A DNA stretch of 64,000 nucleotides from contig CAZJYZ010000012.1 of the NCBI GenBank assembly GCA_964550345.1, forward strand, positions 1-64,000. Direction: 5' to 3'. Source of the stretch: JAAEUB01 sp964550345 (GTDB taxonomy: Bacteria > Pseudomonadota > Alphaproteobacteria > Rhodobacterales > Rhodobacteraceae). Positions 24,812 to 34,881 of this stretch are shown here, piece by piece. Below the pieces are notes generated by a model. It was not told where the DNA came from, ran no database searches, and was given only the letters and a program-made list of their open reading frames with translations. Made by a program: the position numbers and the translations under genes. Position 1 is the stretch's first letter; the number at the start of each line of letters is the position of its first letter.

Positions 24812-25936
24812 ATGTCCCATAATCCGATCCGCCCGTGGCGTGATATTGAGCGGCGTAAATCGCGTCAGATCATGGTTGGCAACGTACCGGTCGGAGGGGA
24901 TGCCCCCATAGCGGTTCAGACCATGACCAACACGGATTCGTCTGATGTGAAGGCTACCCTTGCACAAGTTCTGGCAGCGGCCGAGGCGGGGGCGGATATC
25001 GTGCGTATCTCGGTCCCGGATCAGGCAGCCAGTCGGGCATTGCACGAGATTGTGGCAGAAAGCCCGGTGCCGATCGTAGCCGATATCCATTTTCATTATC
25101 AGCGCGCAATCGAGGCTGCCGAGGCCGGGGCGGCTTGCTTGCGTATCAATCCGGGTAATATTGGCAATGCGGTGCGGGTGCGTGAAGTTGTGCAGGCGGC
25201 CAAGGACAATGGCTGCTCGATCCGCATTGGTGTCAACGGTGGATCCCTGGAAAAACACCTGCTTGAGAAATACGGAGAGCCATGCCCCGATGCCATGGTG
25301 GAAAGCGCACTCGATCATATCCGTTTGCTGGAGGACAATGATTTTCAGGAATACAAGATCAGCGTCAAAGCCTCGGACGTGTTCCTGTCAGCTGCCGCCT
25401 ATCAGGGTCTGGCCGAGGTAACAGATGCGCCTATTCACCTTGGCATTACCGAGGCGGGCGGCTTTGTTTCCGGCACGATCAAAAGCGCCATCGGCCTGGG
25501 TAATCTGCTGTGGGCAGGTATTGGCGATACCATCCGCGTCAGCCTGTCAGCGGACCCGGTTGAGGAAGTGCGCGTTGGTTTTGAAATCCTGAAATCCCTT
25601 GGCCTGCGCCACAGGGGTATTAATATTATTTCCTGTCCCAGCTGCGCGCGGCAGGGTTTTGACGTCATTGCCACGGTGGCCGAGCTGGAAATCCGGCTGG
25701 CGCATATCCATACGTCGCTGAGCCTGTCGATCATCGGTTGTGTCGTCAACGGACCCGGCGAGGCCCTGATGACCGATATCGGCTTTACCGGCGGTGGTGC
25801 GGGTTCGGGTATGGTTTATGTTGCTGGCAAGCAGGACCACAAGCTGGGTAATCAGGAGATGATCGAGCATATCGTCGGGCTGGTTGAAAAGCGGGTTGCC
25901 GTTATCGAGGCCGAGGCTGAGGCAGACGACGCGTAG
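24812..25936 (+). CDS. ispG: 4-hydroxy-3-methylbut-2-enyl diphosphate synthase (flavodoxin)
   Basis: IspG (GcpE) converts MEcPP to HMBPP in the MEP isoprenoid pathway, using a [4Fe-4S] cluster. The 374-residue protein begins RRKSRQIMVGNVPVGGDAPIAVQTMTN and shows a TIM-barrel part followed by the cluster domain with CPSCARQGFD and GCVVNGPGEA, which hold the three Cys ligands. The conserved Glu of the active site lies in NGPGEA. It ends in a short acidic, repeat-like tail (EAEAEADDA). It follows rodZ by 128 bases and ends at a bidirectional terminator. Confidence 0.97.
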   Translation: MSHNPIRPWRDIERRKSRQIMVGNVPVGGDAPIAVQTMTNTDSSDVKATLAQVLAAAEAGADIVRISVPDQAASRALHEIVAESPVPIVADIHFHYQRAIEAAEAGAACLRINPGNIGNAVRVREVVQAAKDNGCSIRIGVNGGSLEKHLLEKYGEPCPDAMVESALDHIRLLEDNDFQEYKISVKASDVFLSAAAYQGLAEVTDAPIHLGITEAGGFVSGTIKSAIGLGNLLWAGIGDTIRVSLSADPVEEVRVGFEILKSLGLRHRGINIISCPSCARQGFDVIATVAELEIRLAHIHTSLSLSIIGCVVNGPGEALMTDIGFTGGGAGSGMVYVAGKQDHKLGNQEMIEHIVGLVEKRVAVIEAEAEADDA

Positions 25937-25957
25937 ACACCTGATGGGATGCACCCA

Positions 25958-25996
25958 TAAAAAAAGGCCGTCTGCATCATGCAAACGGCCTTTGGT
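25958..25996. terminator. Bidirectional terminator between ispG and bactofilin gene
   Basis: A 9-bp outer stem (AAAGGCCGT / ACGGCCTTT) encloses an inner TGCA-TCA-TGCA palindrome. The upstream A run and the downstream T-rich stretch give T runs on both strands. It serves the two convergent genes. Confidence 0.88.
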
Positions 25997-26014
25997 TTGT
26001 TATCTAACTATGCG

Positions 26015-26512
26015 TCAGGCTTTAGGGGCAGGGGGTTTGCCAGCTTTTCCGCCGGCGTTCAGAGGGTCTTCCTGCCGCTGAACGGTGCCTTCAAAATGTG
26101 CGCCGCTTTCGATGGCAATGGTCTTGTGAATGATATCACCTTCAACCCGTGCCGATGCTGTCAGGCGAACTTTCAACCCGCGCACACGGCCAATTACCCG
26201 GCCATTTACGACAACGTCGTCAGCGGTGATTTCACCCTTGACGGTAGCGCCTTCGCCAACGGTCATGGTGTGCGCGCGCACGTCGCCTTCGACAGTGCCT
26301 TCTACCAGAATGTCGCCTGTGGACTTCAGGTTACCCTTGATGACCAGATCGGCAGAAAGGGTTGAGGTTGGCGGTTTGGGCTTGTTGCTTGGCTGAGACT
26401 GAGCGGGGGGAGGCGGCGTTGCGCCTGCTTTAGGAGGTGTGGGCATAGTTTTTGCTTCGCTTTCACCGGCTTGTTTTGGTCTGGGTTCGTTAATTCTGCT
26501 TTTAGAAAACAT
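26015..26512 (-). CDS. Bactofilin (polymer-forming cytoskeletal protein)
   Basis: A 165-residue protein with a central beta-helical bactofilin domain at about 55-150 (STLSADLVIKGNLKSTGDILVEGTVEGDVR, ADDVVVNGRVIGRV), flanked by proline-rich disordered ends, the family layout. Bactofilins form filaments that locate cell-wall enzymes. The start codon overlaps the end of the M23 peptidase gene by 11 bases, which indicates coupled translation and a shared role in wall shaping. Mean hydrophobicity is low, so membrane association would need a short N-terminal motif. Confidence 0.93.
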   Translation of the reverse strand: MFSKSRINEPRPKQAGESEAKTMPTPPKAGATPPPPAQSQPSNKPKPPTSTLSADLVIKGNLKSTGDILVEGTVEGDVRAHTMTVGEGATVKGEITADDVVVNGRVIGRVRGLKVRLTASARVEGDIIHKTIAIESGAHFEGTVQRQEDPLNAGGKAGKPPAPKA

Positions 26513-27800
26513 TGTTTGCTGCCTTGATATATGTCATCGGGTTTGTTGCCTTGCCCCCTACACGTATTTCGTAGTGAAGATGAGAGCCGGTAGAGTTTCC
26601 AGAGTTCCCCATATCACCTATTCTGTCGCCGCGCGAGACCCTTTGCCCTTTTTGCACCTTAAAGGCGGAGAGATGCGCATAGCGGGTTTCAATTCCAAAT
26701 TCATGCTGGATTGTGATCATGCGTCCGTAGCCGCTGGTCCAGGCAGCGCGGGTGACAACACCGTCTGCAGTGGCGTAGATTGGGGTTCCAACCGGGGCAG
26801 CAAAATCGGCGCCTTTGTGCATTCTTCCCCACCGCATGCCATATCCGGACGTGAAGCGGTAAGCGTCCTGTACCGGATTGCCAAAGGGTATTTTTTGCGC
26901 GGCGATACGGTAAAGGTTTACCCGGTCAAGCTGGTCGAGGATCGTATTGGCGCGAATGGCGTCCGGATCAAGCTCACCGTTCATAGTTGAGACGACCAAA
27001 GGCGTCATGGCGCCGCCCTGACCGGAATAGCCAAGCCGGACCTGATCCAGAATTTGCTCGGTTGACATGCCCGAGGCGCGGAACATCTTGTCGAGCGGGT
27101 CAAGCGAGATTGAAACCGCATCTTCCAATTGCTGGAAAATCTGATCATTACGTTCATCGCGCAGCCGTTGTTCGTAAATCATGTTCTGCGCAAACTCTTC
27201 TGATTCCAGCGCACTGGAGGCCATCAGATCGCGCTCGGCCGCCGTTGTCTCAAGGGCTGCGGTCAGAAAACCCAAAGTGGCATTGGTCTGCGCAGTGGTT
27301 TGCGGAGTTGTCGCTGATACGGCCTCGTCACTTTGCGCAGCTGCCAGCATGTCCTCAAGAGAGGTACGGGCGGCATCGCGTTCGCTCATGGTGCGGCGCA
27401 GGGTCGATTGAATGACACCGATGCCGGTCTCCAGCTCTTTACGGCGATCTTCGGAACTCAGCAGGGCCGATTGCATCAAGCTGACCTGTGCCAGGGCAAG
27501 GTTGAAACGTTCCTGAGCTGCCAGCGCCTCTTCTGCGCGGGTGTCGCGCTCGGCGGCAAGCACCTGCAGGCGTTCTTCGTAAAGCATTTGTTCGCGGGCG
27601 GCCTGATCGCGAATATTGCCCGAACCGATCGTGCCCATCAGCAGGATGGCTGTGGCAACAATAGCCCAGCCTACAAAGGCCACTGAGCCGGTCCATGCCA
27701 GCATTTGCCCTGACGAAGACAGGCGCAAAAAGCGCGTGCCATCTTCCGAGCGCAAAAATATCCGCTGCTCGGGAAAAGCCCGATTCAAAGCGTGATTCAT
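26502..27800 (-). CDS. M23-family peptidoglycan endopeptidase
   Basis: A 432-residue, membrane-anchored LytM/M23 protein, with ATG at 27798-27800 (MNHALNRAFPEQRIF). An N-terminal membrane helix (about 36-60, WTGSVAFVGWAIVATAILL) is followed by a long coiled-coil/alanine-rich region (about 65-230). The catalytic domain at about 320-425 has the zinc ligands in HKGADFAAPVG and HLHYEI, and RYAHLSAF. It cuts cross-bridges in the periplasm. The C-terminus overlaps bactofilin, and M23-bactofilin pairing is a recurring operon for cell shape. Upstream in-frame codons to 28154 belong to non-coding sequence. Confidence 0.93.
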   Translation of the reverse strand: MNHALNRAFPEQRIFLRSEDGTRFLRLSSSGQMLAWTGSVAFVGWAIVATAILLMGTIGSGNIRDQAAREQMLYEERLQVLAAERDTRAEEALAAQERFNLALAQVSLMQSALLSSEDRRKELETGIGVIQSTLRRTMSERDAARTSLEDMLAAAQSDEAVSATTPQTTAQTNATLGFLTAALETTAAERDLMASSALESEEFAQNMIYEQRLRDERNDQIFQQLEDAVSISLDPLDKMFRASGMSTEQILDQVRLGYSGQGGAMTPLVVSTMNGELDPDAIRANTILDQLDRVNLYRIAAQKIPFGNPVQDAYRFTSGYGMRWGRMHKGADFAAPVGTPIYATADGVVTRAAWTSGYGRMITIQHEFGIETRYAHLSAFKVQKGQRVSRGDRIGDMGNSGNSTGSHLHYEIRVGGKATNPMTYIKAANNVF

Positions 27801-28222
27801 CTTTTCAGTCAGCGTCTTCAGCAAACCCACCACCCTAAAAATTGTCCCTGTGCATCCGTCTTTTTGCGCGAATGCTGCAAAATTCTTACAGGTTGGAAAA
27901 CGTTGGTGCAACAAAATTTTGGGCGATTCCATTGGTTTGCCAGAGAAGACCGGCAATTTCCCGCCTGTAGGCGATGTCACCACGATAACTATGCCCGCAG
28001 TGGATTTATCTATGTAAGAAAACAAAGCTCCCCCGCAATTTAACCGGTTGTTGAGCTTGCCGGCAAAAAGGATCACAACCGATTGGACCGGCAAATTGAT
28101 CTGACGTTTCTTATCTGCGTTAACGGGTAAAGGGGTGTTAGCATACAAGATCATTTGCAGGCTTTTGTTTTGAAGCGGATGGCGTCAGAATATATGTGCC
28201 AAATGAACCAGACGGGGCGTAA
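27801..28222. other. Divergent intergenic region between M23 peptidase and AsmA-like gene
   Basis: About 420 bases separating two divergent genes. There is no credible gene on either strand. It is likely to contain two promoters. I see no strong hairpin and no recognised binding site. Confidence 0.5.
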
Positions 28223-31200
28223 ATGAGCGACCAAAGTGAAGCCCCCGAAAACGCCTCGGAAAATGTTCCGGAGGCAGATATTGGGGAGGCATCGGTAACA
28301 GATGCTTCAGTGCAGGGCGGGGGTGACCCCAATGCCCCCGGCGAAAACCGCATTGGCAAGCGACGTGCGGGCTTGCGTCGTTTCTTTCGGCTTAGCACCG
28401 CGACACTTATCGGGTTTGTCATGGGGCTAGCCGTTATCTGGGTGGTCGGCCTGTCCCTGAGTGGTCGCAGCGCGCAATTCCCCGACTGGATCGTTGACCG
28501 GGTCGAAGCGCGCCTGAACACGCAGCTTCAAAGTGGTTCGGTGACACTCAACCGGATAGAATTCGGAGTTTCAAACACCTGGTATCCGCGACTTTCACTG
28601 GTGGACATGTCTTTGCGCGACCAAAGTGGGCTGGAGATTGCTCAGGTGCATCGGGTTCAGGGTGCGGCGCGGCCTTTGGCTTTGTTACAGGGGCAATTGG
28701 CGCCTTCGCGCCTGTCTCTCACTGGCGCGCAGGTCACCTTACGTCGCCGGGTAAACGGTGATTTTGACCTGTCATTTGGCAATGCCGGGGGCACCAGCGG
28801 TAATCTGGCATCAGTGCTGGACGCAATTGACGGCGTCTTTGCCGACGGCCCCCTGTCCATGGCGGAAACTATTGAAGCGGACGAGCTGACCATAACGCTG
28901 GAGGACGCCCGCACCGGGCGTGTTTGGCAGGTGACTGACGGGCGGCTGAAGCTCACGCAAAGCGACACGATTGTTGATATGAGTGTGGCCTTTGACGTCT
29001 TCAACCAGACCGAGGAACTGGCCGAGATCGTGTTGGGGTTTCGCACCGACAAGGCCAGCTCTGAGGCCAGTTTTGGCGCGACTTTTCAGAATGCTGCTGC
29101 GGCTGACATTGCTGCGCAGACCCCTTTGCTGACCTTTCTCAAGGTGCTTGACGCACCGATATCGGGGGCTTTGCGTTCGTCAATCAATGCGCAAGGGGAA
29201 ATATCCGAGCTGGCCGGCACGCTGGAACTCGGCCCCGGTGCGTTGTCACCGACACCGGGCGTGAAACCTGTCAGTTTTGACCTGGCGAAAATATATATCG
29301 ACTATGATCCCAAGGCCGAACGTATTAATTTTGCAGACTTTACCGTTGTAACAGAGCTTGGTCAGGCCAGCGGCAGCGGCCATATCTACCTGACCGAGTT
29401 TAACGACGGCTGGCCTTCGACGCTGCTGGCGCAGCTCCAACTGGCCGAATCCAGGATCACCTCCACCGAACTGTTCGAGGTGCCGGTGGAGATCGAAAGC
29501 GGCGCGGCCGATTTCCGGTTGCGTCTTAATCCGTTCACCATCGAACTTGGCCAATTGGTGCTAAGCCATCAGGGCACCGCGTTTATTGCCAAAGGTGAGG
29601 TTGCTGCCGAAAAAGACGGCTGGTCTTTGGCGATTGACGCTGAAGCAGCCGGGATCGAAGGTGAACAGGTCATGGCGTTGTGGCCACTGACGTTGGCCCC
29701 GGACCCACGAAGATGGGTTTCAGAATTTGTAACAACCGGCATGGTCGAGCGACTTAATGCCAGCGCACGCCTTGAAGCCGGCGCAGAACCGCGCCTGTCC
29801 GTGCAAGCCGGATTTCAGGGCGGAACGGTGGAAGCGGTCGAGCATATGGCGGTTGTGGAAAACGCCAGCGGTTATATGAGCATCGTTGATCAGAGCTTCA
29901 TGGTGGTGGCTGAAGGTGGCCATGTAACCGCTCCGGAAGGGGGAAAGATTGAGGTTGCCGGAACGGTCTTCAGTGTACCGCATATGCCGACCAAACCCAG
30001 CCCGGCCCATGTCGACCTGCATATTGCCGGTCCGGCGCAGGCTATTCTGTCCGTGCTGGATGCCGAACCGTTTGAAATTTTCAAAACCAGCGAATTAGGA
30101 CCGGATATTGCCAGCGGTGACGCGGTTGCGAGCGCGCAGATCGACCTGGTGGTAAAACCAAACCTTTTACCCAAGGATGTGGCTTTCACCGGGCTGGCCG
30201 AGGTGCGCAATGTCAGGTCTGATGTTCTGGTGCCGGGGCGGGTTCTTTCCTCGGACTGGGTTGAGGTTGCCTTTACCAATGAAAAAATCGAAATCACCGG
30301 AGAGGCTCGGCTGGGGAATGCGCGTGGCAGCGGCACGTGGTTTGCCGAGATCGGCGAGACCGAAATAGACGCCTCCCGGCTTGAGGCCAATATAGCGCTT
30401 AATCAGGACTTCCTGCAGGAATTCAACATAGGCTTGCCATCGGATACCCTGAAAGGGCAGGGCGTTGGCCAGCTGGTTCTTGATTTTGCCAAGGGGGAAG
30501 CACCCCGATACGACCTTGTATCTGACCTGAACCGGTTGGGCATCCAGATCTCCGATCTGGGCTGGTCGAAACCGCGCAACCAAACCGGGCGGTTACATGT
30601 GGCGGGGCGTTTGGGGGAACCTGCCTCTGTTGATATTCTTGAATTTGAGGCCCCCGGGCTTAGCGCCACGGGCCGTGTTTCCGTCCACCGCGATGGCGGA
30701 TTGGACGAGGCGGTGTTTGAACGTGTTCAGCTGGGCGGCTGGCTGGACGCCCCCGTTACTTTCACCGGCCGCGGCCCCGATCAGGAGGCAGCCATCACCA
30801 TCACAGGCGGTCAGGTCGACATGCGCCGGGCAACCTTCACCGGCGGTTCCGGTGCGGGCACACAGGAAAAAGATGGCCCGATCCGGCTGGTGCTGGATAA
30901 GCTGACCGTGACAGAAGGCATTGAATTAACTACCTTTACCGGTGATCTTAACCGCGCTGGTGGGCTGAACGGTACTTTTAATGCGCTCGTGAATGGCGGC
31001 CCCGCAATACGTGGCGTCTTGGCGCCGCAGGCAAACGGAAGTGCGGTGCGCATAACCTCTTCGGATGCCGGTGGCGTGCTAAAGGCAGCAGGGGTGTTTT
31101 CGACGGCCCGCGGCGGGGAAATGACCCTTGTTCTTGCCCCACTGGCAGGAAAAGGCACCTATGACGGCGACCTGACCATAACCAAGACCCGGATGGTTGG

Positions 31201-31615
31201 TGCGTCTGCCATGGCCGAGCTTCTGTCTGCAGTGTCAATTGTTGGCCTGCTGGAACAACTAGACGAGGAAGGTATCGCCTTTACTGAGGTCGAGGCACGC
31301 TTTCGTCTGACCCCGACCCAGGTGATAATCAGCCGCGCTTCGGCAATTGGGGCGTCGCTGGGCCTGTCTCTTGATGGTATTTACACGCTGGGTGAGGGCA
31401 CGCTGGATATGGCCGGCGTGATTTCTCCGGTCTATCTGTTGAATGTCCTTGGCGAGGTCTTTACCAGAAAGGGCGAGGGATTGTTGGGCTTTACCTACAC
31501 AATGACTGGCACAACCGAGGACCCTGATATTGCGGTTAACCCTCTTTCCCTGTTCACACCGGCAATGTTCCGCGAAATCTTCCGACGGCCGCCACCGGAA
31601 TTACCAGATGAGTAA
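28223..31615 (+). CDS. AsmA-like / YhdP-type giant envelope protein (DUF3971)
   Basis: A 1130-residue protein. Residues 1-50 are acidic and disordered, then a single membrane helix at about 55-78 (LIGFVMGLAVIWVVGL) anchors a very long periplasmic part. This contains repeated beta-rich blocks of the AsmA/TamB/YhdP kind, and a C-terminal segment (ELLSAVSIVGLLEQL, GEGLLGFTYTMTGTTEDPDIAVNPLSLFTPAMF) that is typical of the family. YhdP-like proteins bridge the periplasm and move phospholipids to the outer membrane. It is translationally close to queA (2 bases between stop and start). The length fits YhdP-type proteins. Confidence 0.88.
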   Translation: MSDQSEAPENASENVPEADIGEASVTDASVQGGGDPNAPGENRIGKRRAGLRRFFRLSTATLIGFVMGLAVIWVVGLSLSGRSAQFPDWIVDRVEARLNTQLQSGSVTLNRIEFGVSNTWYPRLSLVDMSLRDQSGLEIAQVHRVQGAARPLALLQGQLAPSRLSLTGAQVTLRRRVNGDFDLSFGNAGGTSGNLASVLDAIDGVFADGPLSMAETIEADELTITLEDARTGRVWQVTDGRLKLTQSDTIVDMSVAFDVFNQTEELAEIVLGFRTDKASSEASFGATFQNAAAADIAAQTPLLTFLKVLDAPISGALRSSINAQGEISELAGTLELGPGALSPTPGVKPVSFDLAKIYIDYDPKAERINFADFTVVTELGQASGSGHIYLTEFNDGWPSTLLAQLQLAESRITSTELFEVPVEIESGAADFRLRLNPFTIELGQLVLSHQGTAFIAKGEVAAEKDGWSLAIDAEAAGIEGEQVMALWPLTLAPDPRRWVSEFVTTGMVERLNASARLEAGAEPRLSVQAGFQGGTVEAVEHMAVVENASGYMSIVDQSFMVVAEGGHVTAPEGGKIEVAGTVFSVPHMPTKPSPAHVDLHIAGPAQAILSVLDAEPFEIFKTSELGPDIASGDAVASAQIDLVVKPNLLPKDVAFTGLAEVRNVRSDVLVPGRVLSSDWVEVAFTNEKIEITGEARLGNARGSGTWFAEIGETEIDASRLEANIALNQDFLQEFNIGLPSDTLKGQGVGQLVLDFAKGEAPRYDLVSDLNRLGIQISDLGWSKPRNQTGRLHVAGRLGEPASVDILEFEAPGLSATGRVSVHRDGGLDEAVFERVQLGGWLDAPVTFTGRGPDQEAAITITGGQVDMRRATFTGGSGAGTQEKDGPIRLVLDKLTVTEGIELTTFTGDLNRAGGLNGTFNALVNGGPAIRGVLAPQANGSAVRITSSDAGGVLKAAGVFSTARGGEMTLVLAPLAGKGTYDGDLTITKTRMVGASAMAELLSAVSIVGLLEQLDEEGIAFTEVEARFRLTPTQVIISRASAIGASLGLSLDGIYTLGEGTLDMAGVISPVYLLNVLGEVFTRKGEGLLGFTYTMTGTTEDPDIAVNPLSLFTPAMFREIFRRPPPELPDE

Positions 31616-31617
31616 TC

Positions 31618-32685
31618 ATGAAACTCAGTGATTTTGATTTTGATCTGCCTGAACATCTGATCGCCACAAGGCCGGTCAGTCCGCGCCGGGGCTCAAAGAT
31701 GCTGGTGGCTACACCGGATGAGATTGTTGACACCAACGCGGGCGCATTAGCTGACTGGCTCAGGCCGGGCGACCGATTGGTGTTGAACAATACCCGTGTA
31801 ATACCCGCTCGCCTGACAGGCACCAGAACGCGCCTGAAGGCCGGGGCCGGGGGTCAGGATGCGGTCGCACAGATCGAGGTTACTTTGCTCGCACCTTTGG
31901 GCGGGGCTGTATGGTCGGCATTAATCAAACCGCTGCGCAAGCTGCAGATTGGCGAAGAGATTGTCTTTACCAACGGTCTGAGTGCTACGTTGCTGGCAAA
32001 AGAGGACGGGCAGGCAAAGCTGGAGTTTAACCTGACTGGTTCGGGATTTGACGCCGCACTCGAGGCGGCCGGGAAAATGCCTCTGCCCCCGTATATCGCC
32101 GCGAAACGGCCCGCTGACGCCCGTGACAACAAAGATTACCAGACTGTTTTTGCCGAGGTGCCCGGCGCGGTGGCTGCCCCGACGGCGTCCCTGCATTTCG
32201 ATGAGGTATTGCTTGAGCGGTTACGGGCGAAGGGTGTGGAATTCACTCATGTGACCTTGCATGTGGGCGCAGGCACGTTTTTGCCGGTCAAGGTCGATGA
32301 CATCAAAGATCATGTCATGCATTCCGAACGTGGCGAGGTCACACCCGAGGCGGCGGCTGAAATTAACGCCACCCGCGCAAGCGGCGGGCGCATCATTGCC
32401 GTGGGTACCACCGCCCTGCGCCTGATCGAAACCGCCGCTCAGGAGAGCGGGCAAATTCAGGCTTGGCAGGGCGCGACCGATATTTTCATCACGCCGGGTT
32501 TCCGCTTTCAGGTTGCCGATGGGCTGATGACAAACTTCCACCTGCCCAAGTCGACATTGATGATGCTGGTTTCCGCCCTGATAGGCCCCGAGCGAATCCG
32601 CGAGATCTATGCCCATGCGATCGCAGAGGAATATCGTTTTTTCTCGTATGGAGATGCCTCATTGCTACTGCCCGGAGGCAGCTAG
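31618..32685 (+). CDS. queA: tRNA preQ1(34) S-adenosylmethionine ribosyltransferase-isomerase
   Basis: QueA uses SAM to turn preQ1 in tRNA to epoxyqueuosine. The 355-residue protein has the family features MKLSDFDFDLPEHLIA, RLVLNNTRVIPARL, LHVGAGTFLPVK and TNFHLPKSTLMMLVSA. Together with tgt at 9797 it covers two steps of queuosine formation in this window. It starts 2 bases after the AsmA-like stop, and its own stop overlaps the convergent DUF427 gene by 4 bases. Confidence 0.97.
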   Translation: MKLSDFDFDLPEHLIATRPVSPRRGSKMLVATPDEIVDTNAGALADWLRPGDRLVLNNTRVIPARLTGTRTRLKAGAGGQDAVAQIEVTLLAPLGGAVWSALIKPLRKLQIGEEIVFTNGLSATLLAKEDGQAKLEFNLTGSGFDAALEAAGKMPLPPYIAAKRPADARDNKDYQTVFAEVPGAVAAPTASLHFDEVLLERLRAKGVEFTHVTLHVGAGTFLPVKVDDIKDHVMHSERGEVTPEAAAEINATRASGGRIIAVGTTALRLIETAAQESGQIQAWQGATDIFITPGFRFQVADGLMTNFHLPKSTLMMLVSALIGPERIREIYAHAIAEEYRFFSYGDASLLLPGGS

Positions 32686-33023
32686 GCGCGCAACACCCGG
32701 ACGTCGTCTGGGTGAAAAGCCAGATGGTTTTTGATCTGGCGCACGTTCTTATGTGGCGATTCATAGGACCACGCCGCATCCTCGATGGTTGCGCTATGCC
32801 CGTGCAGGGTAAAGTAACTGGCTTTTCCCTTGTGTTTACAGGTGGTTGTGTCGTCGCTTGGCTCAAAGAACGCCATCGCTATGTCGGCGCGCGGTATGTA
32901 CATGACAGGGTCATGTCCACTTTCGCGGACTTCCAGCGCGGCCTCGGTTTCCCCCAGAACAGCGCCGCAGGCACGGATTACCCATTTGCCCTCGGCTTTG
33001 CGAATTGTGATGTTATCGGCCAT
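32682..33023 (-). CDS. DUF427 domain protein
   Basis: A 113-residue protein of the DUF427 family, small beta-rich proteins with a conserved core. Here AVLGETEAALEVRES and CKHKGKASYFTL are visible, with AAWSYESPHKNVRQIKNHLAFHPDD at the end. Function is unknown. It overlaps the 3' end of queA by 4 bases on the opposite strand. The start at 33023 (MADNITIRKAEGKWV) is sound. Confidence 0.88.
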   Translation of the reverse strand: MADNITIRKAEGKWVIRACGAVLGETEAALEVRESGHDPVMYIPRADIAMAFFEPSDDTTTCKHKGKASYFTLHGHSATIEDAAWSYESPHKNVRQIKNHLAFHPDDVRVLRA

Positions 33024-33078
33024 GCATCCCTCCCAGTAGGTGGGTGTGTATAACAGGAATTCCGCTAATCAGATCGGG

Positions 33079-34881
33079 TCAAATCGGCGCACAGGCGTCC
33101 TTGAGCCATTCCCGCGCGGCAGGAGAGAGGCGGGCGCTGATTTTTTCAAACGTTTCAAGGTGATAGGCGTTAAGCCATGCCTTCTCACCTTCGCTCAGCA
33201 TCTCTGTAACGATCAGGTTTCGCTCAATTGGCGCGAAGGTCAGCGTCTCGAAACACAGCATATCGCGGTCATCGCCACCTTCCGGTTGCTCGGCTTCACG
33301 TACCGCGATCAGATTTTCGATGCGGATTCCAAAGGCCCCGTCGCGGTAATAACCCGGCTCATTCGACAGGATCATTCCCGGCTCCAAGGGCACTTCGGAC
33401 AGGCGGCTCAGGCGCTGGGGCCCCTCATGCACACTGAGATACGAGCCAACCCCGTGCCCGGTGCCATGGTTGAAATCCTGATGGGCCAGCCATAGGGGGT
33501 ACCGGGCAATGGCGTCCAGATCCCGACCAGCCAAACCACATGGGAAACGCAGGCGTGAGATGGCAATCATGCCCTGCAACACACGGGTAAAGCAGGCTTT
33601 TTCCTCGTTGCCTACTTTGCCGACCGGCAAAGTGCGGGTGATATCGGTGGTGCCGTCCTGATATTGTCCTCCGCTATCCAGCACCACCAGATCGCCGTCC
33701 TGCAGGCTGCGATTGCTGTCGTCGGTGACGCGGTAATGCATGATAGCGCCGTTGGGGCCGGACCCGGCGATGGTTTCAAAGGAAATATCTTTGAGCGCAT
33801 TGCCCGCCCGACGCTGGCTTTCCAATTCGCAAACCAGATCAATCTCGGTCAGGCCAGCCTTGCCTGCTGTGGCATCAAACCATGTCAGGAATTCACTGAC
33901 AGCTGCCCCGTCGCGCAGGTGTGCGCGGCGCGCCCCTTCGGTTTCAACCGCGTTTTTGCGGGCTTTTGGCAAAGCACAAGGGTCATCACCATAGCTGACC
34001 ACGACCCCGGCGCGTTCAAGAATACGTAAAATGGCGACCGGACAGGATGATTTTTCCAACCGTACCGGGCCATCAAGTGCGGTCAGAGCCTCTTCAAAAG
34101 CACTGTCCGAGTAAAGCCGCACATCCGGGCCCAGATGGTTACCGATTTCGCTGTTGCGCGAGGGGTGGGTGAAGAAATCTACACGGCCGCTGGCATACAG
34201 GATGGCAAAACCCTGCACGACAGGAATGTGCGGGATGTCATCGCCGCGGATATTCAATAGCCAGGCAATGCTGTCTGAAAGCGTTAAAACTACCGCATTC
34301 TGACCGGCATCCTTCAGTTCCTTAGCCAGCTCCTCGCGTTTTTTCTCTTGGCTTTTACCCGCAAATTCAATAGGTTGAACCGTGATGTGCCCATGCGGAG
34401 GGGCTGGGCGGTCTGGCCAGATCTGATCAACCAGATTTTCACTGATGACCAGCTCGATCCCCGCATCAGATGTTGCTTTCTGTAGTTTTTCATAGGCCGA
34501 GATCGTATGCAGCCAAGGGTCAATACCGACCCGCCCGCCATTGGGTAAATTCTCAACTAACCATGGTCCCGGCTGAACCTCGGGCCAATCGACCGGTGTG
34601 AAGGCATCCAGATCCACCTGCTGGCGCACCTGATTGCGATAGCGGCCGTCGACGAAAACCCCGGCGCGATCCATCAAGGCTATGCAAAATCCAGCGGAGC
34701 CAGTGAAGCCGGTCAGCCATTCCAGCCTTTTGTCAGCGTCGGCAACATATTCGCCCTGATGGGCATCGGCCCGCGGTGCTAAAAAGCCATCCAGACCACA
34801 ATCAAGCATAACCTCACGCAAATCCGTCAGCCGACTGGGACCTAGACTGGGATCTGCATGGGTATTGAAGCTTTGAAACAT
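33079..34881 (-). CDS. M24B-family Xaa-Pro aminopeptidase
   Basis: The 600-residue protein has the three-domain plan of eukaryote-like aminopeptidase P. Two N-terminal creatinase-type domains (about 1-300) are followed by the pita-bread catalytic domain. Metal ligands are visible in VVLDSGGQYQDGTTDITR, HGTGHGVGSYLSVHEGP, SNEPGYY and GIRIENLIAV. It removes the N-terminal residue before proline. The start codon overlaps the cobT stop in a TGATG junction, so it is coupled to cobT although the functions are unrelated. Confidence 0.93.
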   Translation of the reverse strand: MFQSFNTHADPSLGPSRLTDLREVMLDCGLDGFLAPRADAHQGEYVADADKRLEWLTGFTGSAGFCIALMDRAGVFVDGRYRNQVRQQVDLDAFTPVDWPEVQPGPWLVENLPNGGRVGIDPWLHTISAYEKLQKATSDAGIELVISENLVDQIWPDRPAPPHGHITVQPIEFAGKSQEKKREELAKELKDAGQNAVVLTLSDSIAWLLNIRGDDIPHIPVVQGFAILYASGRVDFFTHPSRNSEIGNHLGPDVRLYSDSAFEEALTALDGPVRLEKSSCPVAILRILERAGVVVSYGDDPCALPKARKNAVETEGARRAHLRDGAAVSEFLTWFDATAGKAGLTEIDLVCELESQRRAGNALKDISFETIAGSGPNGAIMHYRVTDDSNRSLQDGDLVVLDSGGQYQDGTTDITRTLPVGKVGNEEKACFTRVLQGMIAISRLRFPCGLAGRDLDAIARYPLWLAHQDFNHGTGHGVGSYLSVHEGPQRLSRLSEVPLEPGMILSNEPGYYRDGAFGIRIENLIAVREAEQPEGGDDRDMLCFETLTFAPIERNLIVTEMLSEGEKAWLNAYHLETFEKISARLSPAAREWLKDACAPI

